Source: Symsagittifera roscoffensis
Lineage: Eukaryota; Xenacoelomorpha; Acoela; Convolutidae
Length of the DNA stretch: 64,000 nt
Direction of reading: 5' to 3'
NCBI RefSeq assembly: GCF_963678635.1
Contig: NC_087067.1
Span: forward strand, 12,560,844 to 12,624,843
The stretch's first letter is position 1, and every line of letters starts with the position of its first letter. The position numbers and the translations under genes are program-made. The notes under the pieces are model-generated. The model worked only from the letters and a program-made list of their open reading frames with translations. It was not told the origin of the DNA and did not search any database. Below are positions 53,566-63,996 of the stretch, in pieces.

Positions 53566-54047
53566 AGGGTTACGTGTGCTTTTTTCAGTTCGATCGGGAA
53601 AATGTTCTCATCTAAGCAAGTATTTATGACAATAGTTAAATGTGGAACTATAACTGATTGACCGTCAATGATTGCCCAAGCAGGTACGGTACAAGGTCCG
53701 AGAGGTTTTCTAACATTAATTTTTCGAACTATATCAAAGCATTGCTTCACTGTAATGTGTTGAAAATGGAAAGGTGCAGATTCGGAGGCAGATTTGTTGT
53801 AATTCGGAGGCTTTTTAGCGCCGAAAAATTCGCCTAAGTAAGAAAAAATATAATTTAAATGATTGGCAATTTTTTTGTCTTGGGTTATCATTTCACTGAA
53901 GGAATTTTGTAGAACTGTAATTCGATTGTTGCCAGAACATGTACCTCTAACTTGGTTAATATATTTCCATTTTTGTTGGATAGTGCTGAGAAGTGAAAAA
54001 ACATTTTTTGAGTGATCGAGTTGTTTACTTCTAATCAATTGGCTCAT
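53511..54047 (-). CDS. LINE polyprotein linker region, copy A
   Basis: Region between endonuclease and reverse transcriptase: QLIRSKQLDHSKNVFSLLST, QKWKYINQVRGTCSGNNRIT, VRKINVRKPLGPCTVPAWAI and LDENIFPIELKKA. It runs into the reverse transcriptase across a frameshift near 53570; copy B has the frame restored there. Upstream it is cut off by LTR sequence at 54103. Confidence 0.82.
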   Translation of the reverse strand: MSQLIRSKQLDHSKNVFSLLSTIQQKWKYINQVRGTCSGNNRITVLQNSFSEMITQDKKIANHLNYIFSYLGEFFGAKKPPNYNKSASESAPFHFQHITVKQCFDIVRKINVRKPLGPCTVPAWAIIDGQSVIVPHLTIVINTCLDENIFPIELKKAHVTLCLKKMTQWMQKIIGQYQ

Positions 54048-55146
54048 TTGATTACGTAAAAACTGGTACTTTGACCAATTATCGCTTGTGCTTTGTGTAA
54101 CATTCGCCCGGAAGATACATATCGACGGAAAACAAAACTAAGTCTTAAGACGACTGGCTAACGTCTAAACAGAGCTTTGCATGCTTTTCACCGTCTCTAC
54201 CAAGCCAGTACTTTTCGGTGGTCTTTTCCAACATCGGGTCGACAAAAACGTTACTGCTTTCGGCTTTGGTCAAAACACTCAAATTAACTAGATTACATGC
54301 AGAAATAGTGAGCTCATGGCTGGGTCTCAGTATCCCCAGACCACGAGGTCACTCCTAAAAACAGGGCTACTACTTATTATATTACTATTGTTTTTGTTCA
54401 GTAGATAAAAATCATCATCTCCATCGAAGATGGATCAACCCTTTCCCCCAACTCCTAGCTTCTCATCCTTATCAAAATGAATCCAGATATTAACTAAATT
54501 CAAGTCAGGACATGACAGGAAGCTAAAAGTTTATGCAACAGGATAAAAGTTTCAGTTCCTTTACCCTTTCCGGATTGATGAATCCGCTGGATCAAGCTCG
54601 CTAATCCTGATTTTCTCCCAATCCGGAAGGCAATTTTTTTGTCTTGGGTTATCATTTCACTGAAGGAATTTTGTAGAACTGTAATTCGATTGTTGCCAGA
54701 ACATGTACCTCTAACTTGGTTAATATATTTCCATTTTTGTTGGATAGTGCTGAGAAGTGAAAAACAATTTTTTGAGTGATCGAGTTGTTTACTTCTAATC
54801 AATTGGCTCATTTGATTACGTAAATACTGGTACTTTGACCAATTATCGCTTGTGCTTTGCGTAACATTCGCCCGGAAGATACATATCGACGGAAAACAAA
54901 ACTAAGTCTTAAGACGACTGGCTAACGTCTAAACAGAGCTTTGCATGCTTTTCACCGTCTCTACCAAGCCAGTACTTTTCGGTGGTCTTTTCCAACATCG
55001 GGTCGACAAAAACGTTACTGCTTTCGGCTTCGGTCAAAACACTCAAATTAACTAGATTACATGCAGAAATAGTGAGCTCATGGCTGGGTCTCAGTATCCC
55101 CAGACCACGAGGTCACTCCTAAAAACAGGGCTACTACTTATTATAT
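53866..55146. repeat. Tandem duplication of a mixed LINE-plus-LTR unit (~765 bp)
   Basis: Bases 53866-54386 and 54630-55146 are near-identical and each contain the same LINE piece (caatttttttgtcttgggtt to ttgtgctttg) followed by the same LTR start. The second unit is therefore a direct duplication made after the LTR had inserted, not a second insertion. Confidence 0.82.
54103..54629 (-). repeat. Partial LTR of the large-element family, in the LINE
   Basis: Starts tgtaacattcgcccgg and matches the first ~500 bp of the LTR up to ccaatccggaaggc, where it joins LINE sequence again. Its sequence is closer to 54865-55146 and 58957-59562 than to the LTRs of copy 1, so it belongs to the copy 2 subfamily. 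Confidence 0.8.
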
Positions 55147-55503
55147 TACTATTGTTTTTGTTCAGTCAATAGTTGCAACTCGGAGTGTTCTTCTGTTACT
55201 CTGTAACTCGTTGTTGTTTTCCGATCTCAATTTCGTTGTTGTTGCTAGCGCAGCTAATGTTGTTCTCTTGTGTTCTTCTTTCTCGTTTTTGCCAAAATGG
55301 CCGTTTCTGACGTTTCTGAGAAATATAACGTCATAATTCGAAATTTTGAAATTTAAAAATACTAGAATATTCCAGCCCTCACCGTTTGGCAAATCGTTCC
55401 AATAACGTTCTTAGTTCTTAATAACCACAAATCCGGAAGGCTTACTGCTAAAAATTCGAAGTCTGCACAAATTGCATTTTGGCCATTCTGGTCGAATGCC
55501 ACA
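54865..55503 (-). repeat. LTR remnant of the large-element family, in the LINE
   Basis: Begins cgtaacattcgcccgg and ends tcgaatgccaca. It has an internal deletion at 55147 that removes the middle ~350 bp. LINE coding sequence continues on both sides (…SYRSQ before, STSDNWSKYQ after), with a possible 3-bp target duplication (caa). It is the product of a solo LTR or an element deletion. Confidence 0.75.
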
Positions 55504-56065
55504 TTGACTGCGATATGATTTGAGTGAATTCTGTTTCTTATTCAACAATTGCTGACATTCTGAATCGAACCATTCCGTTTTCAATACATTTTTTGGTTTA
55601 AAATTACGAACAAATTTTTTTTCGATAGGAGCATGTTGCTGAAGAGCACTAGAAATTAAATAAATCATCGTCGAGAACATGTTTTGTGCGTCTGTACATT
55701 GATATAAGAGATACCAAGGAAGAGCGGAGAGTGTATTGCAAAAATCATTTTTCTGATAATTTTTTTTATTGAAAGTCGAAATTATCCTCGGTAAACTTTT
55801 GCCGCATTTTATGTCCGTCAAAATAAATGAAGCAAAATGGTCGGTTTTATAAGGTGTATCAAAACAAAATTCAATGCCGTTTGTTTCATAGTCACTGATA
55901 ATGTAGTCGATATGAGTTTTAGTTGAGGAACTAATTCTGGTCTCATCGTTTGGACAAAAAACCTTCAACCCATATGGAATAATTATAGAATCTAAATTTT
56001 TTTTTCTTTGCTATCCAGATAATTTATGTTATAATCACCCAGAAGCGTAATTTTATTAGAAACTG
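55504..56065 (-). pseudogene. LINE endonuclease domain, copy A (5' part)
   Basis: Carries the APE-type endonuclease C-terminal half: LLGDYNINYLDSKEKE, DETRISSSTKTHIDYIISDY, the TDHFASFI box, and the linker LKTEWFDSECQQLLNKKQNS. The reading frame is open from 55968 but broken upstream in the poly-T at about 55995. At 56065 the sequence turns back on itself as a palindrome. Confidence 0.83.
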
Positions 56066-56304
56066 AAAATGCATATTGGATTTTGGAGGCTTTTCAGTTT
56101 CTAATAAAATTACGCTTCTGGGTGATTATAACATAAATTATCTGGATAGCAAAGAAAAAGAAATTTTAGATTCTATAATTATTCCATATGGGTTGACGGT
56201 TTTTTGTCCAAACGATGAGACCAGAATTAGTTCCTCAACTAAAACTCATATCGACTAAATTATCAGTGACTATGAAACAAACTGCATTGAATTTTGTTTT
56301 GATA
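55857..56304. repeat. Palindrome of LINE endonuclease sequence
   Basis: Bases 55857-56065 and 56096-56304 are inverted copies with only ~30 bp between them. The right arm reads on the plus strand as SNKITLLGDYNINYLDSKEK to STKTHID, then a stop (tactaa instead of the Tyr codon). This head-to-head structure fits twin-priming (5' inversion) or an inverted duplication. Confidence 0.9.
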
Positions 56305-56711
56305 ATATATGTGAAGTAAAACATGGTTCAAAGGTTTTATTTCACACAAGAAATGAAATGAGTTTATGATTACAAGTTTTCATAAGGAACTGTATTGAGT
56401 TTTGAAAATTGTTTAGTTGCGTTTCTTTTCTCCAGTATAGACTCCATTTACTAGTGAGCTCCAAATAGTGAACTCGCGACAATGCTCATCCTGGCTGCTC
56501 TTATAACAAACCTTAAAAGACACTATTTAATCAGTGGCTTGACACTGGTTTAACAAATGGTTTGGCACGGTTTTTTTTCGATTTCACGGTACTACTATGA
56601 TAGAGTGGTCCCTTGAAAATAACAAGGTCGCTTGAGAATAAGGTATCCAGAGCTCTGAAATCGTTTAAAATTTATGATCTCGTCCTTTTGAAAGATTTCG
56701 CAGTATATTTT
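56305..56711. other. Unexplained ~400 bp between LINE copies
   Basis: Unique in the window, no ORF or repeat signature. It could be host DNA exposed between the palindrome and the second LINE copy. Confidence 0.4.
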
Positions 56712-58949
56712 GAAGGCCGAAGATAAACACATGCGATGAATTCAGGGTTCTAAACTGTTCCAATAAAGTTTCGATTTTGTCATGCATTTTGACCGCCATT
56801 CTGGTCGAATGTCAGAAACGCATGTTTTTTTTTCCTGAATGGAAGGGCTCAATGTCCGTCAGATTTCATTTTTCTGTTTCAATTCATGAAGAAGAAGAAG
56901 AAGAAGAAAGAACACCTGAATTACTATGCAGTAAAAAGCCGAGGCATCAGTATAGCAAAGTGTAAATAATAAAGTTGGTTAAAGTTCATTAGTTACATCA
57001 AACAAAAACAGAACATCAGAAAACAAGCAATAAACAAAACAAAACAAAACAAAACAAGTTCGGTTACAGTTCAGAAATTGGTTGATTAAAATATATGAAG
57101 TTACGGATACTAAAAAAACATCAGCTTTAAGAATTAAGAACGAGCTGGTATCAAAACTTTACAAATGATTTTATAGATAGTCCAAACATACAGCGTATAT
57201 ACGGAGTAGATACAGATTCTCTTTCTAAAAATTTCTGGAAAATTAAACTAAATTAAAACATATAGAACTAGCAAAAACGGAAATCACGCCACGTATTTGT
57301 ATTTGTACATATTGGATTGTTTCTCAATTCACTCACGTAAAATTCTTTCAATTTTTTCTTGGATCCTGTTCTCGATTTTTCTAAATTGCTCAAAATTATG
57401 GGCAGTGAATTCCATTTTTTTTAGAAGTCAAATGAAAAAATGATTTTTGTAGAGAAGCGGTTGAACAATGTTTGTCAAAAATAATTTGTTTCGTTCTTTT
57501 ATTGAGCCTATAATTGGCAGTCGGTAGTGTCAATGTATTTTGAAAAGCCTTCTTTTTGTTTGTAAGATATTGATATAAGTATGTTATACACTTTAACTCA
57601 ATTCTTTTCTCGATTCCAATGAACGATTTGCTAATGCGAAGAAGGGAAGAAGATTTAAATTTCGATCTGAAATATGTTCAACTGTTTCTCTAGAGAAAGC
57701 ATCAAAGTAGCATTAATTTGTTGTAAAAATATTGCTGAATAATCTAAATGTGATAAAACAAGACAATGAAGCAAGGCAACTAATAATAATGTCGGCAGTT
57801 GTTGTCCAATTGTATCTATAGTTTTAATTCCTTGTGCCATTTTTTGGAGAATTGTTTTGATTTGAGCGTGAAAAGATAAACTTGAATCAAGAATAAGTCC
57901 TAAATATTTGCATTCTGATTTTTGGCTACATAATGCCCATTAATTACTATTGTATCAGTATCTACATTTTTGCTATCATTTTTTTGACAAAATGTTATAA
58001 ATTCCGATTTAGATGCATTCAGATTCAATTGGTTCTCTGCAAAAAATTCCGTTAGATTATTAAGTGATTTTTGCAATCGTTTCAAAGCATCCTCAGAAAT
58101 TATAGAAGAGGAAAAAACCATACAGTCGTCAGCATAATGAACTAAAGAACAACCTTCATATAATCGCTCTTGTATGTCATTAACATATAAATTGAACAAC
58201 AACGGACCAAGTACCTTTCCTTGTGGGGCACCTCGTTTGATTTCAATCCAGTCTGAAAAGATTCCAATGACGTTAACTCTTTGAATACGTTTGTTTAGGA
58301 AGCTAGCAATTAAAGCATTTGCTCCATTTGAAAAACCGAGAGAAAGCATTTTTTCAATTAAAACTTCATGCGAAATAGAATCAAAAGCCTTGGACAGATC
58401 TAATAAAGCTGCATGTACGATTTTTTTTGAATCTATTTGATTTCGAATACTTTCTGTCACATAAACAAGAGCATCTTGTGTTAAAATATTTTTGCGAAAT
58501 CCGAATTGAAATGGTGTCATTATTTGAAATTTGTCAAGATATTCTGTTATTTGGGCATGTAAAATTTTTTCAAAAATTTTAGAAAAAGCACAAGTTATTG
58601 ATATTGGCCGATAATTTTTTGCATCCATTGGGTCATCTTTTTTAAACAAAGGGGTTACGCGTGCTTTTTTCAGTTCGATCGGGAAAATGTTCTCATCTAA
58701 GCAAGTATTTATGACAAAAGTTAAATGTGGAACTATAACTGATTGACCGTCAATGATTGCCCAAGCAGGTACGGTACAAGGTCCGAGAGGTTTTCTAACA
58801 TTGATTTTTTGAACTATATCAAAGCATTGCTTCACTGTAATGTGTTGAAAATAAAAAAGTTGCAGATTCAGAGGCAGATTTGTTGTAATTCGGAGGCTTT
58901 TTAGCGCCGAAAAATTCGCCTAAGTTAGAAAAAATATAATTTAAATGAT
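56712..58949 (-). mobile_element. LINE copy B with PLE tail (segmental duplicate of 51621-53863)
   Basis: Begins with the last part of the PLE (aggccgaagataaacacatg) and runs through the LINE 3' UTR and reverse transcriptase to the same LINE position as 53863, so two neighbouring transposons were copied together as DNA. The (gaa)n run is longer here (56887-56908). At its far end it joins the truncated LTR of the second large element. Confidence 0.85.
57900..58835 (-). pseudogene. LINE reverse transcriptase, copy B (broken)
   Basis: 311 residues with the same motifs as copy A (AALLDLSKAFDSISHEVL, IKRGAPQGKVLGPLLFNLYV, VHYADDCMV). The frame is correct across the position where copy A is shifted (KKARVTPLFKKDDPMDAKNY). 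It breaks after HYVAKNQN, and a further ~30-bp deletion near 57680 affects the C-terminal part (57840-57655). Confidence 0.85.
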
Positions 58950-58956
58950 AAATTGC

Positions 58957-59562
58957 CATCTCCATCGAAGATGGATCAACCCTTTCCCCCAACTCCTAGC
59001 TTCTCATCCCTATCAAAATGAATCCAGATATTAATTAAATTCAAGTCAGGACATGACAGGAAGCTAAAAGTTTATGCAACAGGATAAAAGTTTCAGTTCC
59101 TTTACCCTTCCGGATTGATGAATCCGCTGGATCAAGCTCGCTAATCCTGATTTTCTCCCAATCCGGAAGGCCGTCTCTCACCCTTCACCGTTGTTCGCAA
59201 CGGCCTTGCAACTATTGTAGCAGCACAATAGTTGCAACTCGGAGTGTTCTTCTGTTACTCTGTAACTCGTTGTTGTTTTCCGATCTCAATTTCGTTGTTG
59301 TTGCTAGCGCAGCTAATGTTGTTCTCTTGTGTTCTTCTTTCTCGTTTTTGCCAAAATGGCCGTTTCTGACGTTTCTCAGAAATATGACGTCATAATTCTA
59401 AATTTTGAAATTTAAAAATACTAGAATATTCCAGCCCTCACCGTTTGGCCAATCGTTCCAATAACGTTCTTAGTTCTTAATAACCACAAATCCGGAAGGC
59501 TTACTGCTAAAAATTCGAAGTCTGCACAAATTGCATTTTGGCCATTCTGGTCGAATGCCACA
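58957..59562 (-). repeat. Truncated 3' LTR of the large element, copy 2
   Basis: Matches the LTR from catctccatcgaag to the end (tcgaatgccaca) and is followed by the same internal sequence as copy 1 (tactccccggacagcc). The other third of the LTR is missing where it abuts the LINE. Confidence 0.8.
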
Positions 59563-60378
59563 TACTCCCCGGACAGCCCTGTCAATGTCCTCATTGAATC
59601 GCGCAATGTTCGTAAAATCGTTACAGTGTCATCGAACAGAATTTACAAAATGCACGAAATTACTTTTATCCACGTCACATCGACTCACTGCAGAATATAA
59701 ATGGCATAATACTACATCACTATAGCCTTCAAATTCTCTCATTAATCTGCACATTGAGGATATGAACTAAGATAAAACATATTTTCTGACTTCCAGTGTC
59801 AATGTCCCGATTAAAACTTTTTCTCTTAGATTTAAAAGGTGTTGGCTTGCAGGACAGTCCTGCCAACCAACAAGCTAAAATTATCCTACTATGCTCTTCC
59901 CTTCGGAAATCTTGCTTGTTATTGTCCTGTAATATTAAAACTAAGAAACTTTGTGGTTAGAAAGAACAATGTAACAACCTACCTCTTCAAGAGATTACTC
60001 AAGTCTCTCATGTCACCACAAAGTGATCAGTCTTCCTAAGTGATTAAAAACAATCATGCAGGCTGGAATATTTAAATATACTCTCCTCTTAAGCCTTTCT
60101 AAATAAAAAATAAGTGTCTCTAAAGCCACTTCAACTAAAATCAAAATGCAAATTTATAAATGCAACAATTTCAAAACTCAACTAAATGTTTCAGTTTTCA
60201 ATTACAACTTGGTTGCTTGGTTTCTCACTTGAGTTTTTCACACACATAAAACAATTCTGAGTTTTAACTTTTCTTCATCACTCCTTTGTTCCCTTCTTTT
60301 TTCGTCGTTTAGAAATTCTAAAACTTCTAAATTCTTCTAATTTTCTTTCTTGTTGCCTCTTGTTTTCTCGACCATTCA

Positions 60379-61686
60379 TCAATGTTCCATTTCTTCCTCC
60401 TGTGATACTGACTCCGCACTTTCGGTTTCCGTGTCTTGTAGCACATCGTTGGCTATCCTGACGCTGTTGGAAGCCGTCCTCCAACACTTCTGCTCTTCTA
60501 CCCTCTGCTTACAGCAAGGTAGGGGATCCACGTTGGATTCTCTGTTTCTGCAGAAACTGTTGTGGAGACACAACGTCACGTTTCTCTCCAAATCTTCTTT
60601 CAGCATCTCTGCCTTCTCCTTTCCACTACGCTCACTCGTCCTGGAAATTCTTTTCACAGCGGTGGTCACTGCATTCCGATGAGTCACGAGAGCTCGCTTG
60701 AAAGCCCCTGCTCCAATGTCCAGCTGATATTCACTGTACACTCTGCCATGCTTCGACATATGCTTTTTCGCATACTCGTACAACCATGCAGTCATGTTAG
60801 CTCTGAACCATGGCATCAATCGTTTTCTCGCCCATATCTTCTTCACTTCCATCGGAATGTTTAGAACTTTGCACATTGTCTCAAAAAGATCTAAATCTTT
60901 TAGACAATCTAACTTCCGCAACTGTTCTCTCGTCGGTGCCTCCTGTCTATTATTCTCTCTCACATGAGCTTCCAGCCATCGTATCGCCATCATAACTCCC
61001 ACTATCACTATCGTTACGGGCTGTGATGAATCTGGTAAACCCATGGAGAGCAGCTCTCCAGAGTCCCAGATCAACATCAGATTACTACGCTTGGGATACC
61101 ACCAGGTCTGCAGCAAGCAGTGGCAAGGAAACTCGTCATGTGTCAACATGATGCTCCTCCAATTACGTCTTCCCGAAGCTTCCAGCAATGGTTCCACTTC
61201 CATCATCACTCGGTGGATTTCATCATTCTCATCTACTGCATTGTAATCTGTGACAGTTGATCCTCTCTGTTTCTGTTTCTCAAAGTCACTGAAGTTCCCG
61301 CTCACATATCCCATGAACTTCTTTCCTAGTATTGACTCCAACTCCTCTTTGGTTCTCTCTGGAACTGCTGAGAACATCTTACATAGTAACTCGTAAGACT
61401 TTTCAGACATTCTCGCCAATCTCACACACTTTGGCACTGAGAAGGCTTGATCCACGATCGTTCTTGTACTCGTCACGTCCACAGCTACGAAATGTACAGG
61501 ATATCTGCTCTTGCACATTGGAGCCAACGTTGAACCCACCAAAAATTGTGCTCCTGATGGTCTACAATAAGTTTCGCTGTGTCTGATGTTCATTTCTGTC
61601 TCGATTGCTTCCCTCCATTTTCCTATGTATTTCTGCTCAGTCTGCAGAATTCCTGGGAATACTTCTACACTGATGGCTGTGACCAC
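60379..61686 (-). CDS. Large element copy 2, last ORF, 435 residues, unknown function
   Basis: Intact frame. The N-terminal half has MGYVSGNFSDFEKQKQRGST and CHCLLQTWWYPKRSNLMLIW; a hydrophobic stretch (VTIVIVGVMMAIRWLEAHV) could be a membrane or buried helix. A C-terminal basic region with Cys pairs (PLPCCKQRVEEQKCW) leads to an acidic tail. The frame is kept relative to copy 1 with many silent and conservative changes, which indicates past protein-level selection. No known domain; a structural or replication protein cannot be told apart from sequence alone. The true start may be upstream of the annotated Met, joined to the preceding ORF. Confidence 0.7.
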   Translation of the reverse strand: MVTAISVEVFPGILQTEQKYIGKWREAIETEMNIRHSETYCRPSGAQFLVGSTLAPMCKSRYPVHFVAVDVTSTRTIVDQAFSVPKCVRLARMSEKSYELLCKMFSAVPERTKEELESILGKKFMGYVSGNFSDFEKQKQRGSTVTDYNAVDENDEIHRVMMEVEPLLEASGRRNWRSIMLTHDEFPCHCLLQTWWYPKRSNLMLIWDSGELLSMGLPDSSQPVTIVIVGVMMAIRWLEAHVRENNRQEAPTREQLRKLDCLKDLDLFETMCKVLNIPMEVKKIWARKRLMPWFRANMTAWLYEYAKKHMSKHGRVYSEYQLDIGAGAFKRALVTHRNAVTTAVKRISRTSERSGKEKAEMLKEDLERNVTLCLHNSFCRNRESNVDPLPCCKQRVEEQKCWRTASNSVRIANDVLQDTETESAESVSQEEEMEH

Positions 61687-61713
61687 CTCATGTTTCTATT
61701 CCAGATTCAATAG

Positions 61714-62328
61714 TTACTCTAAAGAACCAAACATGCTGTAGAATCCTAGTGCAGTCACTAGATTCACATCGGTTCCTCCATGGCAATCTGCTATCAGTTC
61801 CGTCTCCGTTCTTGCTTTCATCACTACATTTCCAAACAATACTGTCAATTGCTTGTGTTGTTTCTCCAGGGTTTTCACACAGTCTAGACATCCACAAACA
61901 TGACCCTCCAGTCCACAGACTTCCGCCAGACAGCTACCAGGTTTGACCCAGTCTTCTGGTCCCCAGCCAGGCAACTCCACTTTATCTTCTCCGTTGCTCT
62001 TAGAGGCTGTTATCATCACATTATATATGATGTTGAGGTCACGCAGGTTACAGTCTGCATTCAGTTCCCTCTGTACGTCTTGTGTCGCCCGTAATATTGA
62101 GTTAGCGTTGGGACTAGGACACCATGATGGCCTCATCAACTCCCACACCGCCATCAAGCTCGTTCTCAGTAATTCATCTGAGAATCCCAACCCAAACTCC
62201 ACTCTCTTGTCGGATTTTGGTACTGAAGGTGCTGTCACCTCTTCTTCCAAGACCAATCCCAATTTGGCCTGTGGATTGTTAACGCTCTTCATCGTTACAA
62301 TTCTGGACGTCCAGAATCTTAGTAACAC
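61714..62328 (-). CDS. Large element copy 2, cysteine-cluster ORF, 204 residues
   Basis: Contains LGLVLEEEVTAPSVPKSDKR, DELLRTSLMAVWELMRPSWC, NLRDLNIIYNVMITASKSNG and a cluster CLAEVCGLEGHVCGCLDCVK that could bind zinc (C-x4-C-x5-H-x-C-x-C-x2-C). It ends GFYSMFGSLE and a stop, 27 bases before the Met of the next ORF. The two may be one protein separated by a single stop or frame change. Confidence 0.65.
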   Translation of the reverse strand: MLLRFWTSRIVTMKSVNNPQAKLGLVLEEEVTAPSVPKSDKRVEFGLGFSDELLRTSLMAVWELMRPSWCPSPNANSILRATQDVQRELNADCNLRDLNIIYNVMITASKSNGEDKVELPGWGPEDWVKPGSCLAEVCGLEGHVCGCLDCVKTLEKQHKQLTVLFGNVVMKARTETELIADCHGGTDVNLVTALGFYSMFGSLE

Positions 62329-62382
62329 CGCCTGCTCATAATCAAAGAAGCAATCGCGTATGTCTTCACTCAGGAAAGGATT

Positions 62383-63996
62383 TTACGCGATCCCTATGAT
62401 CCCAGATACGTAGCCATACGACTTCTTCTTGATCGGTCCACAGTATTCACTGGATTTCGGCAATGCTCCCATAGATTCTTTAGTGAGTCTCAACTCCTTG
62501 TTTGAGAATCTCCTGATCTCGTCTATCTTTTTCATGGGTTCCAATTCTTCAGGTTCTTTCATGTTTACCCTCATCGGTTTACTTTGCTGCATATCCAGCA
62601 TTGCTAGTAAGAACAAGGCTTTCGTTCGCTCATCGCCTTCCTTTAATATTTTTACACAAGTGTTCAATGCAGGTACTGAAATCTGCTCTATCAGGAATCG
62701 AATGAAACAGAGAGCATCTCTCCGCTTCGCACACGCTACTGCTGCTCCCTCCTGGACTATCAGATCCCTCAGATTCGTCATAAGGAAAACCTTTTCTTCT
62801 TTTGATCTCTTTCTTTCTTCTGAATCATATTCTTCGCTAGTCAGTCCCGTCATGCACCAGGCGAACCTGAGTTGTAACTCTGTCCTTACGTAAGGTACTG
62901 CCACGAGAGCATGTATTCTTGGCGTAGTCCTCATTTCCTCTTCGAAATACCTTAATACTACTGCTTTCCATGGAAGGCTCACTAACTGCTCGATTGTTTC
63001 CGCCTGTATGTCAGACGATGCCAAAGTTCCATACGCCTTCTGCTTGAGGGTGGTGCCTTGCAACATCATTTCCAGATAACCCTCCATGGCTTTTTCGTCT
63101 TCCAGGGCCATTACATACCCTCTAGCCGAGTTTCGGTATTCCAACATCTCCATGTATCCACCGGTGGGTTCATCTATCGACACTGTCTCCGACACGGTTA
63201 GTCGGTTGTATTCCACTGGTGTTAGTTGTCCTGCAACACTTCCCTTTCCATGATTCATGGGAGATGGCTTGAAGTCCCTCATTTTGCTCTCTCCACATTG
63301 GCTGAGTATTTCCATTTCCAAGGTTGCTCCAGTCTGAGTGCGGTCACTCCTTTTGGATTTATAACCGGTTGACTTTATCCCCGCCATGAGAATGGGTGGC
63401 ACCATCGCTATATCAGTTAATATTCTATCTGTGCCAGACAATTGATAATCACCTTGCCCCAAATCCATGACCTCCTCGACTCGTTTTCTTTTTGCTAAGT
63501 TACCAGCTTTCATCGATATTTCTGAATCCACTTTCGTCTTCCCAATTCTCCTCGGCATCACTCTGCTGCCTAACTTCATTTTCATTGCATTGATTTTATC
63601 AATCACCATTTTTGATCGCATCGTCCCTCTCCTGGTTCTTGACAGGTACACCACCTCTCCTTCATCGTCCTGCGGTGTCATCTTGATAGGAGAATTCGCT
63701 TCACTCTCATCAGTGGCTGAGTCGATCAATAACTCACTCAGTCTCCCTTCACACTCATCAAGCTTGTCAAGTACTTCTCTCATCAAGGGTTGATTGAGAC
63801 CTGTTTTGAGGATGGACTGGGTCCCATAGCTCTGAATCACGGTCCAGACTTCTTCCATAAACGCCACTCTGTCCAGTTTACATCCCGTCCTACTCTCATG
63901 GTCTCGGTGATGTACTTCCCATTCTTCTTCGGGCAGCGTTCCCAAGAAAGATACTCTGGCTGAGGCCTCTATTCTTCTCCTCCGAGGTGATTCCAT
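62383..63996 (-). CDS. Large element copy 2, 537-residue ORF, unknown function
   Basis: ATG at 63994-63996, almost at the window edge, so an upstream extension is possible. Regions: basic N terminus (MESPRRRRIEASARV); RGTMRSKMVIDKINAMKMKL; a KRKRVEE nuclear-signal-like patch; FKPSPMNHGKGSVAG; then a long helical domain (GTTLKQKAYGTLASSDIQAE, LVSLPWKAVVLRYFEEEMRT, ELQLRFAWCMTGLTSEEYDS, KRRDALCFIRFLIEQISVPA, LNTCVKILKEGDERTKALFL). The helical repeat pattern might be a capsid-like or scaffold fold, which is only a guess. Intact, unlike its copy 1 counterpart. Confidence 0.7.
   Translation of the reverse strand: MESPRRRRIEASARVSFLGTLPEEEWEVHHRDHESRTGCKLDRVAFMEEVWTVIQSYGTQSILKTGLNQPLMREVLDKLDECEGRLSELLIDSATDESEANSPIKMTPQDDEGEVVYLSRTRRGTMRSKMVIDKINAMKMKLGSRVMPRRIGKTKVDSEISMKAGNLAKRKRVEEVMDLGQGDYQLSGTDRILTDIAMVPPILMAGIKSTGYKSKRSDRTQTGATLEMEILSQCGESKMRDFKPSPMNHGKGSVAGQLTPVEYNRLTVSETVSIDEPTGGYMEMLEYRNSARGYVMALEDEKAMEGYLEMMLQGTTLKQKAYGTLASSDIQAETIEQLVSLPWKAVVLRYFEEEMRTTPRIHALVAVPYVRTELQLRFAWCMTGLTSEEYDSEERKRSKEEKVFLMTNLRDLIVQEGAAVACAKRRDALCFIRFLIEQISVPALNTCVKILKEGDERTKALFLLAMLDMQQSKPMRVNMKEPEELEPMKKIDEIRRFSNKELRLTKESMGALPKSSEYCGPIKKKSYGYVSGIIGIA

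Larger units (their letters stand above)
51780..54102 (-). mobile_element. APE-type non-LTR retrotransposon (LINE), copy A, 3' part
   Basis: Minus-strand LINE with reverse transcriptase, followed by a ~500-bp 3' UTR that ends near a (ttc)n run (51790-51808 read as gaa on the plus strand). Its 5' continuation lies beyond LTR fragments at 54632-54864 and 55504-56065. It abuts the tail of the PLE. The segment 51621-53863 is repeated at 56712-58949. Confidence 0.85.
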
